A stretch of 64,000 nt of DNA. It comes from Kosakonia sp. BYX6. Lineage in GTDB: Bacteria > Pseudomonadota > Gammaproteobacteria > Enterobacterales > Enterobacteriaceae. Shown one piece after another: positions 9,982-18,845 of the stretch. The stretch's first letter is position 1, and each line of letters begins with the position of its first letter. Both the position numbers and the translations under genes were made by a program. The stretch is taken from the NCBI RefSeq assembly GCF_038449125.1, contig NZ_CP151800.1:2018406-2082405 (forward strand), in the 5' to 3' direction. Under the pieces are notes generated by a model that worked only from the letters and a program-made list of their open reading frames with translations, was not told the DNA's origin and ran no database searches.

Positions 9982-10623
9982 ATGAAAAACTGGAAAACGA
10001 GTGCAGAAGCAATCCTGAAAACGGGTCCGGTAGTGCCGGTGATCGTAGTGAACAAACTGGAGCACGCCGTACCGATGGCGAAAGCGCTGGTTGCAGGTGG
10101 TGTTCGCGTTCTGGAAGTGACTCTGCGTACGGCTTGTGCCATTGACGCTATCCGCGCTATCGCGAAAGAAGTGCCGGATGCCATCATCGGCGCGGGTACC
10201 GTGTTGAACCCGCAGCAGCTGGCGGAAGTGACCGCTGCTGGCGCGCAGTTCGCAATCAGCCCTGGCCTGACCGAGCCGTTGCTGAAAGCCGCGACCGAAG
10301 GCTCTATCCCGCTGATCCCGGGTATTAGCACGGTTTCTGAACTAATGCTGGGTATGGATTACGGCCTGAAAGAGTTCAAATTCTTCCCGGCTGAAGCGAA
10401 TGGTGGCACCAAAGCGCTGCAGGCTATCGCGGGTCCGTTCTCTCAGGTTCGTTTCTGCCCGACTGGCGGTATCTCTCCGGCTAACTACCGCGATTACCTG
10501 GCGCTGAAAAGCGTGCTGTGTATCGGCGGTTCCTGGCTGGTACCGGCCGATGCGCTGGAAGCAGGGGATTACGATCGCATCACCAAACTGGCGCGCGAAG
10601 CAGTCGAAGGCGCAAAACAGTAA
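9982..10623 (+). CDS. eda: Eda, KDPG aldolase
   Basis: Eda splits 2-keto-3-deoxy-6-phosphogluconate into pyruvate and glyceraldehyde-3-phosphate and also acts on 4-hydroxy-2-oxoglutarate. The 213-residue protein has the class I aldolase Schiff-base lysine in [13 protein letters not shown] (about residue 133) and the catalytic Glu in LEVTLRT (about 45). The start MKNWKTS at 9982 is standard; an earlier in-frame ATG at 9910 lies inside edd and is not needed. Transcription ends at a double hairpin. Confidence 0.98.
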   Translation: MKNWKTSAEAILKTGPVVPVIVVNKLEHAVPMAKALVAGGVRVLEVTLRTACAIDAIRAIAKEVPDAIIGAGTVLNPQQLAEVTAAGAQFAISPGLTEPLLKAATEGSIPLIPGISTVSELMLGMDYGLKEFKFFPAEANGGTKALQAIAGPFSQVRFCPTGGISPANYRDYLALKSVLCIGGSWLVPADALEAGDYDRITKLAREAVEGAKQ

Positions 10624-10627
10624 TGGG

Positions 10628-10694
10628 TCAGGCGGGTGCATGACCCGCCTGATGATAAGATGCCCGGTAGCGTTAAGCTGACCGGGTTTTTTTT
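10628..10694 (+). terminator. Double-hairpin terminator after eda
   Basis: The first hairpin is TCAGGCGGGT with ACCCGCCTGA. The second is CCCGGT with ACCGGG, followed by eight Ts at 10687-10694. The T-run reaches into the end of the convergent purT. Confidence 0.85.
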
Positions 10695-11871
10695 ATCCGT
10701 TGACTTTCACTGCCGATGCTGCGGCAACTGCGCGTTCTACTGCGCTTTCGACATCATCCGCCACGGCCAGCGCAACGCCCATGCGTCGGGTTCCGTCGAT
10801 TTCGGGTTTGCCGAACAGACGCAGTTGCACGCCCGCGCCCACGGCATTTTGCACATTATCGAACGTGACATTCTGGCTGCTCAGGCGCGGCAGGATCACC
10901 GCCGACGCGGACGGGCCGTACTGGCGAATAGCGCCAATCGGCAGCCCGAGAAACGCGCGAACATGCAGCGCGAATTCGGAGAGATCCTGAGAAATCAGCG
11001 TGACCATGCCCGTATCATGAGGGCGTGGTGAGACTTCACTGAAAATCACTTCGTCGCCACAAATAAACAGTTCAACGCCAAACAGGCCATGGCCGCCCAG
11101 CGCCAGTACCACTTTGCGGGCAATCTCCTGCGCACGTTCAAGCGCCACGTCGGACATCTGCTGCGGCTGCCAGGATTCGCGATAATCGCCATCTTCCTGG
11201 CGATGACCAACCGGTGCGCAAAAATGAACGCCATCGACGGCGCTGATGGTCAGCAACGTAATCTCAAAATCGAAATTAACCACGCCTTCAACGATAACGC
11301 GCCCGGCACCCGCGCGCCCGCCTTGCTGTGCATAGTCCCAGGCTTTTGTCAGCTGGTCGGCGCTTTTGATAAAACTTTGTCCTTTGCCGGAGGAACTCAT
11401 CACCGGTTTTACAATGCAAGGCAAATCGATTTCAGACACTGCGCTGCGAAATGCCGCCTCGCTGTCGGCAAAACGATAGCTGGAGGTCGGTAATTGCAAC
11501 TCTTCGGCAGCCAGGCGGCGAATCCCTTCGCGGTTCATGGTCAGTTTGGTCGCGCGAGCGCAGGGAACAACATTCTGGCCCTGGGCTTCCAGCTCAATCA
11601 GCATATCGGTGGCGATTGCTTCGATTTCCGGCACGATAAAATGCGGTTTTTCCAGCGCGACCAGCGTCTTTAACGCTTCACCATCGAGCATATTAATGAC
11701 ATGCGAACGGTGCGCCACATGCATGGCCGGCGCGTCGGCATAGCGGTCAACCGCAATCACTTCAATACCCAGGCGCTGGCATTCAATCGCCACTTCTTTA
11801 CCCAGTTCACCGGAGCCTAATAACATCACACGCGTGGCTGCAGGGCGCAGCGCTGTTCCTAAAAGAGTCAT
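10693..11871 (-). CDS. purT: PurT, formate-dependent GAR transformylase
   Basis: PurT makes formyl-glycinamide ribonucleotide from formate, ATP and GAR, an alternative to folate-dependent PurN in purine synthesis. The 392-residue ATP-grasp protein shows the N-terminal [12 protein letters not shown], the ATP-grasp loop [11 protein letters not shown], and [13 protein letters not shown] near the metal site. A PurR box lies 38 bases upstream of the start, so purine excess should repress it. It converges with eda. Confidence 0.98.
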   Translation of the reverse strand: MTLLGTALRPAATRVMLLGSGELGKEVAIECQRLGIEVIAVDRYADAPAMHVAHRSHVINMLDGEALKTLVALEKPHFIVPEIEAIATDMLIELEAQGQNVVPCARATKLTMNREGIRRLAAEELQLPTSSYRFADSEAAFRSAVSEIDLPCIVKPVMSSSGKGQSFIKSADQLTKAWDYAQQGGRAGAGRVIVEGVVNFDFEITLLTISAVDGVHFCAPVGHRQEDGDYRESWQPQQMSDVALERAQEIARKVVLALGGHGLFGVELFICGDEVIFSEVSPRPHDTGMVTLISQDLSEFALHVRAFLGLPIGAIRQYGPSASAVILPRLSSQNVTFDNVQNAVGAGVQLRLFGKPEIDGTRRMGVALAVADDVESAVERAVAAASAVKVNG

Positions 11872-11909
11872 AGCATCGTACCATTGGAAAAAAACTGGGC
11901 GCAGTATAA

Positions 11910-11925
11910 ACGAAAACGTTTGCGT
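11910..11925. promoter_or_regulatory. PurR operator upstream of purT
   Basis: ACGAAAACGTTTGCGT matches the known PurR consensus ACGCAAACGTTTGCGT except at one position. It sits in the purT promoter region. Confidence 0.85.
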
Positions 11926-11969
11926 CTGTCTTTTTTCACTTGCGGTGGTTTTTTCATCGCGCTAGCATG

Positions 11970-11985
11970 CTGTATAAATACACAG
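11970..11985. promoter_or_regulatory. LexA box upstream of yebG
   Basis: CTGTATAAATACACAG has the CTG-N10-CAG form of the SOS box with an A/T-rich centre. It lies 17 bases before the yebG start. yebG is a known SOS gene. Confidence 0.88.
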
Positions 11986-12002
11986 TAAAATGAGGCTGCA
12001 TC

Positions 12003-12341
12003 ATGGCGGTAGAAATTAAATACGTAGTCATTCGAGAAGGTGAGGAAAAAATGTCTTTTGCCAGCAAAAAGGAAGCTGATGCTTACGATAAAATGCTCGA
12101 TCTGGCTGAAGTGCTGGGCGACTGGCTGGGTACTGGCCCGGTAGAACTGGAAGATGACGCGCGCGATCGTATGGCGCTGTGGTTGGCCGAGCAAAAAGAC
12201 GCGCTCAACGGCATCCTGAAATCAGGCAAGCTGCCTGATGCTGAAAGTGAAGAAGCTGCTTCACCTGCCGAAGCGGATGAGGAACAACCGTCCGATGCGG
12301 TGGATATCAAAAGCGCAGCGAAGCGCGCGAAAGTCGCCTGA
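12003..12341 (+). CDS. yebG: YebG, SOS-induced protein
   Basis: YebG is a small cytoplasmic protein induced by DNA damage; its molecular role is not settled. The first about 75 residues (MAVEIKYVVIREGEEKMSF onward) match the family closely. The remaining tail, about residues 78-112, is rich in Ala, Glu and Ser and ends in a Lys/Arg patch (SAAKRAKVA). The protein is about 16 residues longer than the 96-residue E. coli form, with the extra length in this low-complexity tail. The LexA box sits in the promoter. Confidence 0.93.
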   Translation: MAVEIKYVVIREGEEKMSFASKKEADAYDKMLDLAEVLGDWLGTGPVELEDDARDRMALWLAEQKDALNGILKSGKLPDAESEEAASPAEADEEQPSDAVDIKSAAKRAKVA

Positions 12342-12399
12342 TCTTGCACCGCCAGCAATTTGTACCATGCTTTGAATGGGCACGAACCAGGAGATAAGC

Positions 12400-12768
12400 A
12401 TGAAAATAGCAGGGTTTTTTACCGGTCTGCTTTTGCTGGCAGGCAGCATGGCGGCGTATGCCGCAACGGACCAGGCCGCAGCAGATAAAGTCGTGAAGTT
12501 TCCCTCTTGTGAGGGGCTTGACGCTGCGGGTATTACCGCCAGCGTCAAGCGCGATTATTTGCAAAACCGCATCGTTCGTTGGGCTGACGATCAAAAGAAA
12601 ATCGGTCAGGCCGATCCGGTGGTTTGGGTCAGCCCGAAAGATATTACTGGCAAGAATGATAAATGGACGGTGCCTCTGACTGTGCGCGGTAAGAGTGCCG
12701 ATATCCATTACCGTGTCATGGTTGACTGCAAAGCGGGAAAAGCAGAGTACCAACCGCAAGCGCAGTGA
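12400..12768 (+). CDS. yebF: YebF, secreted/periplasmic protein
   Basis: YebF is a small exported protein that in laboratory E. coli passes the outer membrane into the medium. A signal peptide ([21 protein letters not shown], cut near residue 21) is followed by a mature domain with Cys residues in FPSCEGLD and VDCKAGKAE that can form a disulfide. The start at 12400 follows an AGGAG ribosome binding site; an in-frame ATG at 12376 has no such site. It lies 58 bases after yebG. Confidence 0.93.
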   Translation: MKIAGFFTGLLLLAGSMAAYAATDQAAADKVVKFPSCEGLDAAGITASVKRDYLQNRIVRWADDQKKIGQADPVVWVSPKDITGKNDKWTVPLTVRGKSADIHYRVMVDCKAGKAEYQPQAQ

Positions 12769-12811
12769 CACAATTTTCCCTTCCTTTCCAGACATAGACA
12801 TTTCCTGACAC

Positions 12812-12856
12812 CCCTCTCGCTTACTCTTGGCACACCTACATCTGTAAGCGAGAGGG
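12812..12856 (+). promoter_or_regulatory. Perfect 13-bp inverted repeat covering the yebE ribosome binding site
   Basis: CCCTCTCGCTTAC at 12812-12824 is exactly complementary to GTAAGCGAGAGGG at 12844-12856, with a 19-base loop. The right arm contains the GAGAGGG that serves as ribosome binding site for yebE (ATG at 12861). If the transcript starts upstream of 12812, this hairpin would hide the site. If it starts inside the loop, the repeat could be a protein-binding site instead. There is no T-run, so it is not a terminator. Confidence 0.7.
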
Positions 12857-12860
12857 CATT

Positions 12861-13523
12861 ATGAATTGGTTGAATCAATTACAATCGCTACTTGGTCAAA
12901 AGAGCGCATCCACGACGGCAGTACCCTCCAACGGGCAAGGGCTGAATAATCTGCTTGTGCCAGGTGCTCTGGGCGGTTTAGCCGGGCTGCTGGTCGCCAG
13001 CAAATCATCGCGCAAACTGCTGACAAAATATGGCACTGGCGCATTGTTGGTGGGCGGTGGAGCCGTTGCGGGAACCGTGCTGTGGAATAAATACAAAGAC
13101 CGTATTCGCGAAGCGCACAAAGGCGAGCCGCAATTTGGTCAGCACCATTCGCCGCTAGATGTGCGTACCGAGCGCCTGATCCTGGCGCTGGTTTTCGCCG
13201 CCAAAAGCGACGGTCATATTGATGAAAAAGAACAGGCTGCCATTGAACAACAGTTGCGCGAAGCGGGTGTTGAAAGTCAGGGCAGGGAACTGGTCGCGAA
13301 AGCCATTGAGCAGCCACTTGATCCGGCGCGGCTGGCGCAGGGTATTCAGAATGAAGAAGAGGCGCTGGAAGTCTACTTCCTCAGTTGTGCCGCAATCGAC
13401 ATTGATCATTTTATGGAGCGCAGCTATTTGAATGCGCTCGGGGATGCGCTCAATATCCCGCAAGACGTCCGTGACGGCATCGAACAGGATCTCAAACAGC
13501 AAAAACTGACGCTTCCCCCCTGA
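12861..13523 (+). CDS. yebE: YebE, DUF533 inner-membrane protein
   Basis: YebE has no established biochemical role; in E. coli it belongs to the Cpx envelope-stress response. The 220-residue protein has two Gly/Ala-rich hydrophobic segments at about residues 32-75 ([12 protein letters not shown] and [15 protein letters not shown]). A C-terminal domain with a TerB-like helical pattern follows ([20 protein letters not shown]). A 13-bp inverted repeat overlaps its ribosome binding site. It is followed at 80 bases by ptrB. Confidence 0.93.
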   Translation: MNWLNQLQSLLGQKSASTTAVPSNGQGLNNLLVPGALGGLAGLLVASKSSRKLLTKYGTGALLVGGGAVAGTVLWNKYKDRIREAHKGEPQFGQHHSPLDVRTERLILALVFAAKSDGHIDEKEQAAIEQQLREAGVESQGRELVAKAIEQPLDPARLAQGIQNEEEALEVYFLSCAAIDIDHFMERSYLNALGDALNIPQDVRDGIEQDLKQQKLTLPP

Positions 13524-13602
13524 GCATTACGACGTTTCGCTTGCAACGTGCGCGGGTTTTGCCAACCTTATAGGTATGTAAAACCAAAAAAAGAATGGTG
13601 CT

Positions 13603-15657
13603 ATGTTGCCGAAAGTAAAACAAATCCCATACGCCATGACGATGCATGGCGATACGCGTATCGACAATTATTTCTGGTTGCGGGACGACTCGCGCTCGCA
13701 GCCAGAAGTGCTTGATTATCTTCATCAGGAAAATGACTACGGGCGCGAAGTGATGGCGTCCCAGCAAGCGCTGCAAGACGACCTGTTGCAGGAAATCATT
13801 TCCCGCATTCCGCAGCGAGAAATCTCCGCGCCCTACATCAAAAATGGCTATCGTTACCGGCATATTTACGAACCCGGTAACGAATACGCCATCTATCAGC
13901 GCCAATCCGTACTCAGTTCAGAATGGGATGAATGGTCAGTCTTACTTGATGCCAACCAGCGAGCGTCGCATAGCGAGTTCTACACTTTAGGCGGCCTCGA
14001 AATCTCACCTGACAACACCATTATGGCGATCGCGGAAGATTTCCTTTCGCGTCGGCAATATGGTCTGCGTTTTCGCAATCTCGACACAGGCAATTGGTAT
14101 CCGGAAGTCCTTGATAACATTTCGCCGGAATTCGTCTGGGTCAATGATTCCGAAACGATCTACTACGTGCGTAAACACGCGACCACGCTGCTGCCGTTTC
14201 AGGTCTGGCGTCACACCGTCGGCACACCTGCACAGCAGGATGAACTGGTCTATGAAGAGAATGACGACACCTTCTATGTCGGGTTAAGCAAAACGACCTC
14301 GCAGCACTACATCACCATTCATCTCGCCAGCGCGACAACCAGCGAAGTATTGCTGTTGGATGCGGAGCTGCCAGATGCTCAGCCGCTGTGTTTTCTGCCA
14401 CGGCGCAAAGACCACGAATATAGCCTCGATCACTTCCAGCACACCTTCTATTTGCGTTCCAATCGTGATGGCAAAAACTTCGGTTTGTATCGCACCAAAG
14501 TGCGTGATGAGCGGCGTTGGGAAGTGCTGATCCCGGCGCGTGAGCAGATCATGCTGGAGGGTTTTACGCTGTTTACCGACTGGCTGGTGGTGGAGGAGCG
14601 GCAACGTGGGCTGACCAGCTTGCGGCAAATCAACCGTAAAACCCGCGAAGTGATTGGTATCGCGTTTGACGATCCCGCTTATGTGACCTGGCTTGCCTAT
14701 AACCCCGAGCCAGAAACCTCGCGCTTGCGCTACGGTTACTCCTCGATGACCACCCCGGATACGTTGTTCGAGCTGGATATGGACACCGGTGAACGGCGAG
14801 TGCTGAAGCAAATTGAAGTGGCGGGTTTTGACGCCAGCGAGTATCGCAGCGAGCACTTATGGATTCGCGCGCGGGATGGCGTTGAAGTGCCCGTCTCGCT
14901 GGTTTACAACCAAAAACATTTCCGCCAGGGGGAGAATCCGCTGCTGGTGTATGGCTACGGTTCATACGGTGCCAGCATGGATGCGGATTTCAGCAGTAGC
15001 CGCTTGAGTTTACTGGATCGCGGTTTTGTCTGCGCCATCGCCCATATTCGTGGCGGCGGCGAGCTGGGACATGGGTGGTACGAAGACGGCAAATTCCTCA
15101 ACAAGAAAAATACCTTTAACGACTTTATTGATGTCACCGATTGCTTGCTGGCACAGGGATATGGCTCGCCGCTGTTCTGCTATGCAATGGGCGGAAGTGC
15201 AGGTGGTTTATTGATGGGATCCGTCATCAACTCGCGGCCTTCATTATTCCACGGTGTGATTGCGCAGGTTCCGTTTGTCGATGTGGTCACCACCATGCTC
15301 GACGAATCCATCCCGTTAACCACTGGCGAATTTGAAGAGTGGGGCAACCCGCAAGACGAAACCTACTATCACTACATCAAAAGTTACAGTCCTTACGACA
15401 ATATCGAAGCGCATGCCTATCCGCATATGCTGGTGACGACCGGCTTGCATGATTCCCAGGTGCAATACTGGGAACCGGCGAAATGGGTCGCGAAACTACG
15501 CGAGTATAAAACCGATGATAATCTGCTGTTGTTGTGCACGGACATGGATTCCGGGCACGGGGGAAAATCCGGGCGCTTCAAATCGTACGAAGGCGTAGCG
15601 CTGGAGTATGCGTTTTTAATTGCGCTGGCACAGGGGACGTTACCGGGGCAGGGGTAA
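13603..15657 (+). CDS. ptrB: PtrB, oligopeptidase B
   Basis: PtrB is a cytoplasmic S9A serine peptidase that cuts short peptides after Arg or Lys. The 684-residue protein has an N-terminal beta-propeller (about 70-400) that limits access by large substrates, and a C-terminal alpha/beta-hydrolase domain. The nucleophile is in MGGSAGG (about residue 530) and the catalytic His in SGHGGKSGR near the C-terminus. The 684 residues compare with about 686 in E. coli. It converges with exoX; the two stops are adjacent. Confidence 0.97.
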   Translation: MLPKVKQIPYAMTMHGDTRIDNYFWLRDDSRSQPEVLDYLHQENDYGREVMASQQALQDDLLQEIISRIPQREISAPYIKNGYRYRHIYEPGNEYAIYQRQSVLSSEWDEWSVLLDANQRASHSEFYTLGGLEISPDNTIMAIAEDFLSRRQYGLRFRNLDTGNWYPEVLDNISPEFVWVNDSETIYYVRKHATTLLPFQVWRHTVGTPAQQDELVYEENDDTFYVGLSKTTSQHYITIHLASATTSEVLLLDAELPDAQPLCFLPRRKDHEYSLDHFQHTFYLRSNRDGKNFGLYRTKVRDERRWEVLIPAREQIMLEGFTLFTDWLVVEERQRGLTSLRQINRKTREVIGIAFDDPAYVTWLAYNPEPETSRLRYGYSSMTTPDTLFELDMDTGERRVLKQIEVAGFDASEYRSEHLWIRARDGVEVPVSLVYNQKHFRQGENPLLVYGYGSYGASMDADFSSSRLSLLDRGFVCAIAHIRGGGELGHGWYEDGKFLNKKNTFNDFIDVTDCLLAQGYGSPLFCYAMGGSAGGLLMGSVINSRPSLFHGVIAQVPFVDVVTTMLDESIPLTTGEFEEWGNPQDETYYHYIKSYSPYDNIEAHAYPHMLVTTGLHDSQVQYWEPAKWVAKLREYKTDDNLLLLCTDMDSGHGGKSGRFKSYEGVALEYAFLIALAQGTLPGQG

Positions 15658-16320
15658 TTATCCCTCGCCCAGATAGTGTTTCAGCGTTAAGCGTAGTTCC
15701 GGGCTCATGCTATCAAGGTTATTGAATAACCAACGCAGGTAGCCCGGATCGCGATCGGCAATTTCCGAGACCGGTTTGCCGCGATATTTGCCAAAGGTAA
15801 ACGTGGTCAGCAGCGCCGGGCGGCCCGTCACGGTCGCCATTTGATCCGGCGTCCAGCCCGACACTTGCATAATGTCGATCAGCAATGCCGCAGTGATATA
15901 GCAATCATAAAGTGCGCGGTGATGATGCAAACCCGACGGCGTTTGCACGCTGAGCTTGCGGGATTTGTACAGCGCCATATTGCTGTATTTGATGCCCGGC
16001 CATAAACGGCGCGCCAGTTTCATCGTGCAAATCCATTCGCCGGGCATTTCAGGCAGCACGCGGCGGTCAAAACTGGCGTTGTGCGCCACATACCACTCGC
16101 TGCCGTAATAAAGCGGTACAACCTCTTCAATCCACGGCTGATCCGCGACCATCGCTTCCGTAATATGGTGTATCGCCATCGCCTGCTGGCTAATCGGCCT
16201 GTCTGGGCGCACCAGATGGCTCATCGGATTAACGATCTTCCCGTCGATAACATCGACCGAGGCTATCTCTACGATGCCGCCTTGCAGATCGCAGGTCTCG
16301 GTATCGATAACACGTAACAT
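15658..16320 (-). CDS. exoX: ExoX, exodeoxyribonuclease X
   Basis: ExoX is a DnaQ-family 3'-5' exonuclease acting in mismatch repair and DNA turnover. The 220-residue protein shows the ExoI motif VIDTETC at the N-terminus and, later, HNASFDRRVLPEMP and the ExoIII region HHRALYDCYITAALL. Of two in-frame ATGs, the one at 16320 has a GGAG site seven bases upstream and gives the usual MLRVIDTE start. The one at 16332 shares a base with the holE stop. holE lies directly upstream on the same strand, so the two are co-transcribed. Confidence 0.96.
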   Translation of the reverse strand: MLRVIDTETCDLQGGIVEIASVDVIDGKIVNPMSHLVRPDRPISQQAMAIHHITEAMVADQPWIEEVVPLYYGSEWYVAHNASFDRRVLPEMPGEWICTMKLARRLWPGIKYSNMALYKSRKLSVQTPSGLHHHRALYDCYITAALLIDIMQVSGWTPDQMATVTGRPALLTTFTFGKYRGKPVSEIADRDPGYLRWLFNNLDSMSPELRLTLKHYLGEG

Positions 16321-16331
16321 GGCTGGCTCCA

Positions 16332-16562
16332 TTATTTCGCTTTAGGCTCGTAAGGCAGGCGAGAGAGCGACACGGAGGCCAGACGATGCGCAATCAGGCG
16401 TTCGCGAAACCAGTCGCGTAAATGCGCGGGTTGCTCGCGCTCAACGGCTTCGGCAATAACGGGCATGTTATAACGCTCTTTAAAAGCGACCCCTGCGGCG
16501 GCAAGATCGACATTGACCTTGTCCATCTCTTGTTGTTCGAGCTGCGCAAGATTAGTAATCAT
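16332..16562 (-). CDS. holE: HolE, DNA polymerase III theta subunit
   Basis: HolE binds and stabilises the epsilon proofreading subunit of the polymerase III core. The 76-residue product has the usual length and carries the conserved block [20 protein letters not shown] and the C-terminal [20 protein letters not shown]. Its stop lies 12 bases before the exoX start, so the theta subunit and a DnaQ-like nuclease form one operon. The divergent yobA starts 137 bases away. Confidence 0.97.
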   Translation of the reverse strand: MITNLAQLEQQEMDKVNVDLAAAGVAFKERYNMPVIAEAVEREQPAHLRDWFRERLIAHRLASVSLSRLPYEPKAK

Positions 16563-16699
16563 GATTTTCTCCTGAGTTCACGCGGCAAAAGTTACTAAGG
16601 CTGTCGCAGAAAGACAAGTGCGCCGACGATGATACTCGACGTGCTTATTGTACAGGTTTATCCTTTGCAATATATGTATAACAAAATGGAATGAATTCT

Positions 16700-17074
16700 A
16701 TGTTCACCGCTTCTCATCGCCACTGGCAAGCTGTGGCGCTGGTCGCCAGCATGTTCGCGACCCCAACCGTGCTGGCGCACGCTCATCTGAAAGGCCAGTA
16801 TCCGGCAGCCGATGCGTCTGTCGCTGCCGCGCCGCAAGCCCTGACGCTGAATTTTTCTGAAGGCATTGAACCTCAGTTCAGCGGCGTAACGCTGGCTAAC
16901 GCGCAGCAGCAAATTATCAAGACCGGGCCGGTCAAGCGCAATGAGAAAGACAAAACCCAGATGATTGTGCCGCTGGAACAGCCGCTGACGTCGGGGAATT
17001 ATACCGTTGACTGGCATGTTGTTTCTGTCGACGGACACAAAACCCGCGGCCAATATGCGTTTTCCGTGAAGTGA
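16700..17074 (+). CDS. yobA: YobA, CopC-family periplasmic copper-binding protein
   Basis: YobA is a CopC/PcoC-like periplasmic protein thought to bind copper and act with the CopD-like YebZ. A signal peptide ends in VLAHAHL, leaving a His near the new N-terminus that is the family's Cu(II) ligand. The beta-sandwich domain follows (LNFSEGIEPQFSGVTL and YTVDWHVVSVDGHKTRGQY with ligand His and Asp). The ATG at 16700 gives 124 residues, as in E. coli, and has GGA nine bases upstream; an in-frame ATG at 16691 has poorer spacing. Confidence 0.93.
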   Translation: MFTASHRHWQAVALVASMFATPTVLAHAHLKGQYPAADASVAAAPQALTLNFSEGIEPQFSGVTLANAQQQIIKTGPVKRNEKDKTQMIVPLEQPLTSGNYTVDWHVVSVDGHKTRGQYAFSVK

Positions 17075-17077
17075 CCG

Positions 17078-17947
17078 ATGCTGGCGGCGGCGTTTGTCGG
17101 GCTGCGGTTTATTCATTTCGCAACCCTGATGCTTATCTTTGGCTGCGCACTGTTTAGTGCGTGGCTCGCGCCGCGTGAATTGCGGCGTTTATTAACCCAA
17201 CGCTTCCACATCTTGCAGCGGTACTGCCTATGGCTTTGCGCTGCCAGCGCCATCATGATGTACGCCGTGCAGGGTGGCATGATGGCGGATGGTTGGCCGG
17301 ATGTCTGGCGGCCGGTGGTCTGGATGGCGGTGGTCGGTACGCAATCCGGTACGATACTGGCCTGGCAAATCATCATCGCGCTATTGACGCTTATCGCCGC
17401 GCTACTGCAACCGATGCAGCAAAAGCGCCTTGTGCTGCTGGTGGCGATTCAGTTTCTGCTCGCGGCTGGCCTCGGGCATGCTGCGATGCGCTATGGCGTG
17501 ATGGGCGTTGTGCAGCGCGGTAACCACGCACTGCATCTGCTGTGCGCGGCGATGTGGTTGGGCGGCTTGCTGCCCGTGCTGTTTTGCATGCAACTGGCGA
17601 GCGGGCAGTGGCGGCAACCTGCGATTGCGGCCATGATGCGCTTTTCGCGTTATGGTCATTTGGCGGTGGCAGGCGTGCTCCTTACCGGCATGATCAATAC
17701 GTTGCTGATACAGGGGCTGGTTTGGCCCTGGCATAGCGGTTGGGGACGCATGCTGTTGCTGAAATGTGCGCTTGTGGCGCTGATGGTGGCAATTGCCCTC
17801 GTGAATCGGTATGTTCTGGTGCCACGCTTGAGCCTGGATAACGAAGCTGCGCAGCAACGCTTTATCTCGCTGACGCGGGCGGAAGTAGGATTGGGCGCGT
17901 TGGTGCTGGCTGCGGTAAGTCTGTTTGCAACCTGGGAACCTTTTTGA
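17078..17947 (+). CDS. yebZ: YebZ, CopD-family inner-membrane copper protein
   Basis: YebZ is a multipass membrane protein of the CopD/PcoD family, proposed to move copper across the inner membrane together with YobA. The 289-residue product has about eight hydrophobic segments, with His residues in LRFIHFATLM, GHAAM and NHALHLL that fit CopD metal or haem ligation. It begins three bases after the yobA stop, and yebY follows at once, making the operon yobA-yebZ-yebY. Confidence 0.93.
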   Translation: MLAAAFVGLRFIHFATLMLIFGCALFSAWLAPRELRRLLTQRFHILQRYCLWLCAASAIMMYAVQGGMMADGWPDVWRPVVWMAVVGTQSGTILAWQIIIALLTLIAALLQPMQQKRLVLLVAIQFLLAAGLGHAAMRYGVMGVVQRGNHALHLLCAAMWLGGLLPVLFCMQLASGQWRQPAIAAMMRFSRYGHLAVAGVLLTGMINTLLIQGLVWPWHSGWGRMLLLKCALVALMVAIALVNRYVLVPRLSLDNEAAQQRFISLTRAEVGLGALVLAAVSLFATWEPF

Positions 17948-17965
17948 TTGAACCTGGCGGAAAGA

Positions 17966-18304
17966 ATGAAGAAAAGTTTATTGGTACTGTTGATGCTGAC
18001 GTGTTCCGGTGCGGCGCTGGCCGCACCGCAGGTGATTACCGTTAGCCGTTTTGAAATGGGTAAAGATAAATGGGCGTTTAACCGTGAAGAGGTGATGCTC
18101 ACCTGCCGGCCAGGCAACGCATTGTACGCTATCAATCCGAGCACGCTGGTACAATACCCGCTCAATGATATCGCCGAGAAGCAGGTTGCCAACGGCAAAA
18201 GCAGCGGTCAGCCCATTAGCATTATCCAGATTGATGACCCCGCCAAACCCGGCGAGAAAATGAGCCTTGCGCCGTTTATCGCCCGCGCCGAATCTCTGTG
18301 TTAA
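17966..18304 (+). CDS. yebY: YebY, DUF2511 periplasmic protein
   Basis: YebY is a small exported protein of unknown function, associated with copper handling by its place behind yobA and yebZ. A signal peptide ([19 protein letters not shown]) precedes a conserved domain with two cysteines ([11 protein letters not shown] and the C-terminal RAESLC). The ATG at 17966 gives 112 residues, close to the family length; a TTG directly after the yebZ stop would add six. Transcription ends at the terminator at 18336. Confidence 0.92.
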   Translation: MKKSLLVLLMLTCSGAALAAPQVITVSRFEMGKDKWAFNREEVMLTCRPGNALYAINPSTLVQYPLNDIAEKQVANGKSSGQPISIIQIDDPAKPGEKMSLAPFIARAESLC

Positions 18305-18335
18305 TTTCTGCACTCAACTGTCTGATTTAAAATAG

Positions 18336-18374
18336 AAAAACCGCAAGCCTGCTTCAACAAGTCTTGCGGTTTTT
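18336..18374 (+). terminator. Terminator after yebY
   Basis: AAAAACCGCAAG pairs with CTTGCGGTTTTT across a 15-base loop, and the right arm ends in a T-run. It ends the yobA-yebZ-yebY operon. Confidence 0.85.
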
Positions 18375-18461
18375 ACATTTCTAAGCGTGACGATAACCGG
18401 ATTTTTCTGACCACTTTTGTCGTGGACTGGAAAAGCTGGTGCCGTCATCTATTCTTAAAGT

Positions 18462-18564
18462 GCAAGGCGACTTAGCCTGCATTAATGCCAACTTTTAGCG
18501 CACGGCTCTCTCCCAAGAGCCATTTCCCTGGACCGAATACAGGAATCGTATTCGGTCTTTTTTT
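18462..18564 (+). ncRNA. sdsR: SdsR (RyeB) small regulatory RNA
   Basis: SdsR is a sigma-S-dependent, Hfq/ProQ-bound sRNA; known targets in relatives include ompD, tolC and mutS. The sequence from GCAAGGCGACTTAGCCTGC through GCGCACGGCTCTCTCCCAAG is nearly that of E. coli. It ends in the terminator hairpin ACCGAATAC/GTATTCGGT with seven Ts. A sigma-S-type -10 element, CTATTCTTAA at 18449-18458, lies seven bases before the start. The place between yebY and pphA is conserved. In E. coli an antisense RNA (RyeA/SraC) crosses SdsR from the other strand; no clear promoter for it can be pointed to here. The remaining bases from 18565 to 18845 show no gene. Confidence 0.93.
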
Positions 18565-18845
18565 ATCTTGTTGGAATACAAGGTATTTTCCATTTCATCC
18601 CTAAAAATTCCTAAAAACCTCATTTCCGGTTCAAACCATAACATATTCAGCACCGCGTCCGTCCAGGTATTTTTTTGCCAAATAGATGTTTTTATGACCT
18701 GGAAACGCAGAGCGAAACCCTTTCCATGAACACCTTCATAGCGTTATCGGCAAGCTGAGCTATATCCGATATTGCGCCAGCCGATCAGCAACTCAGCCTA
18801 CACTCAGCAAGCAGGGTAAAACTTATTTTATTGAGGAGGTTCGAC

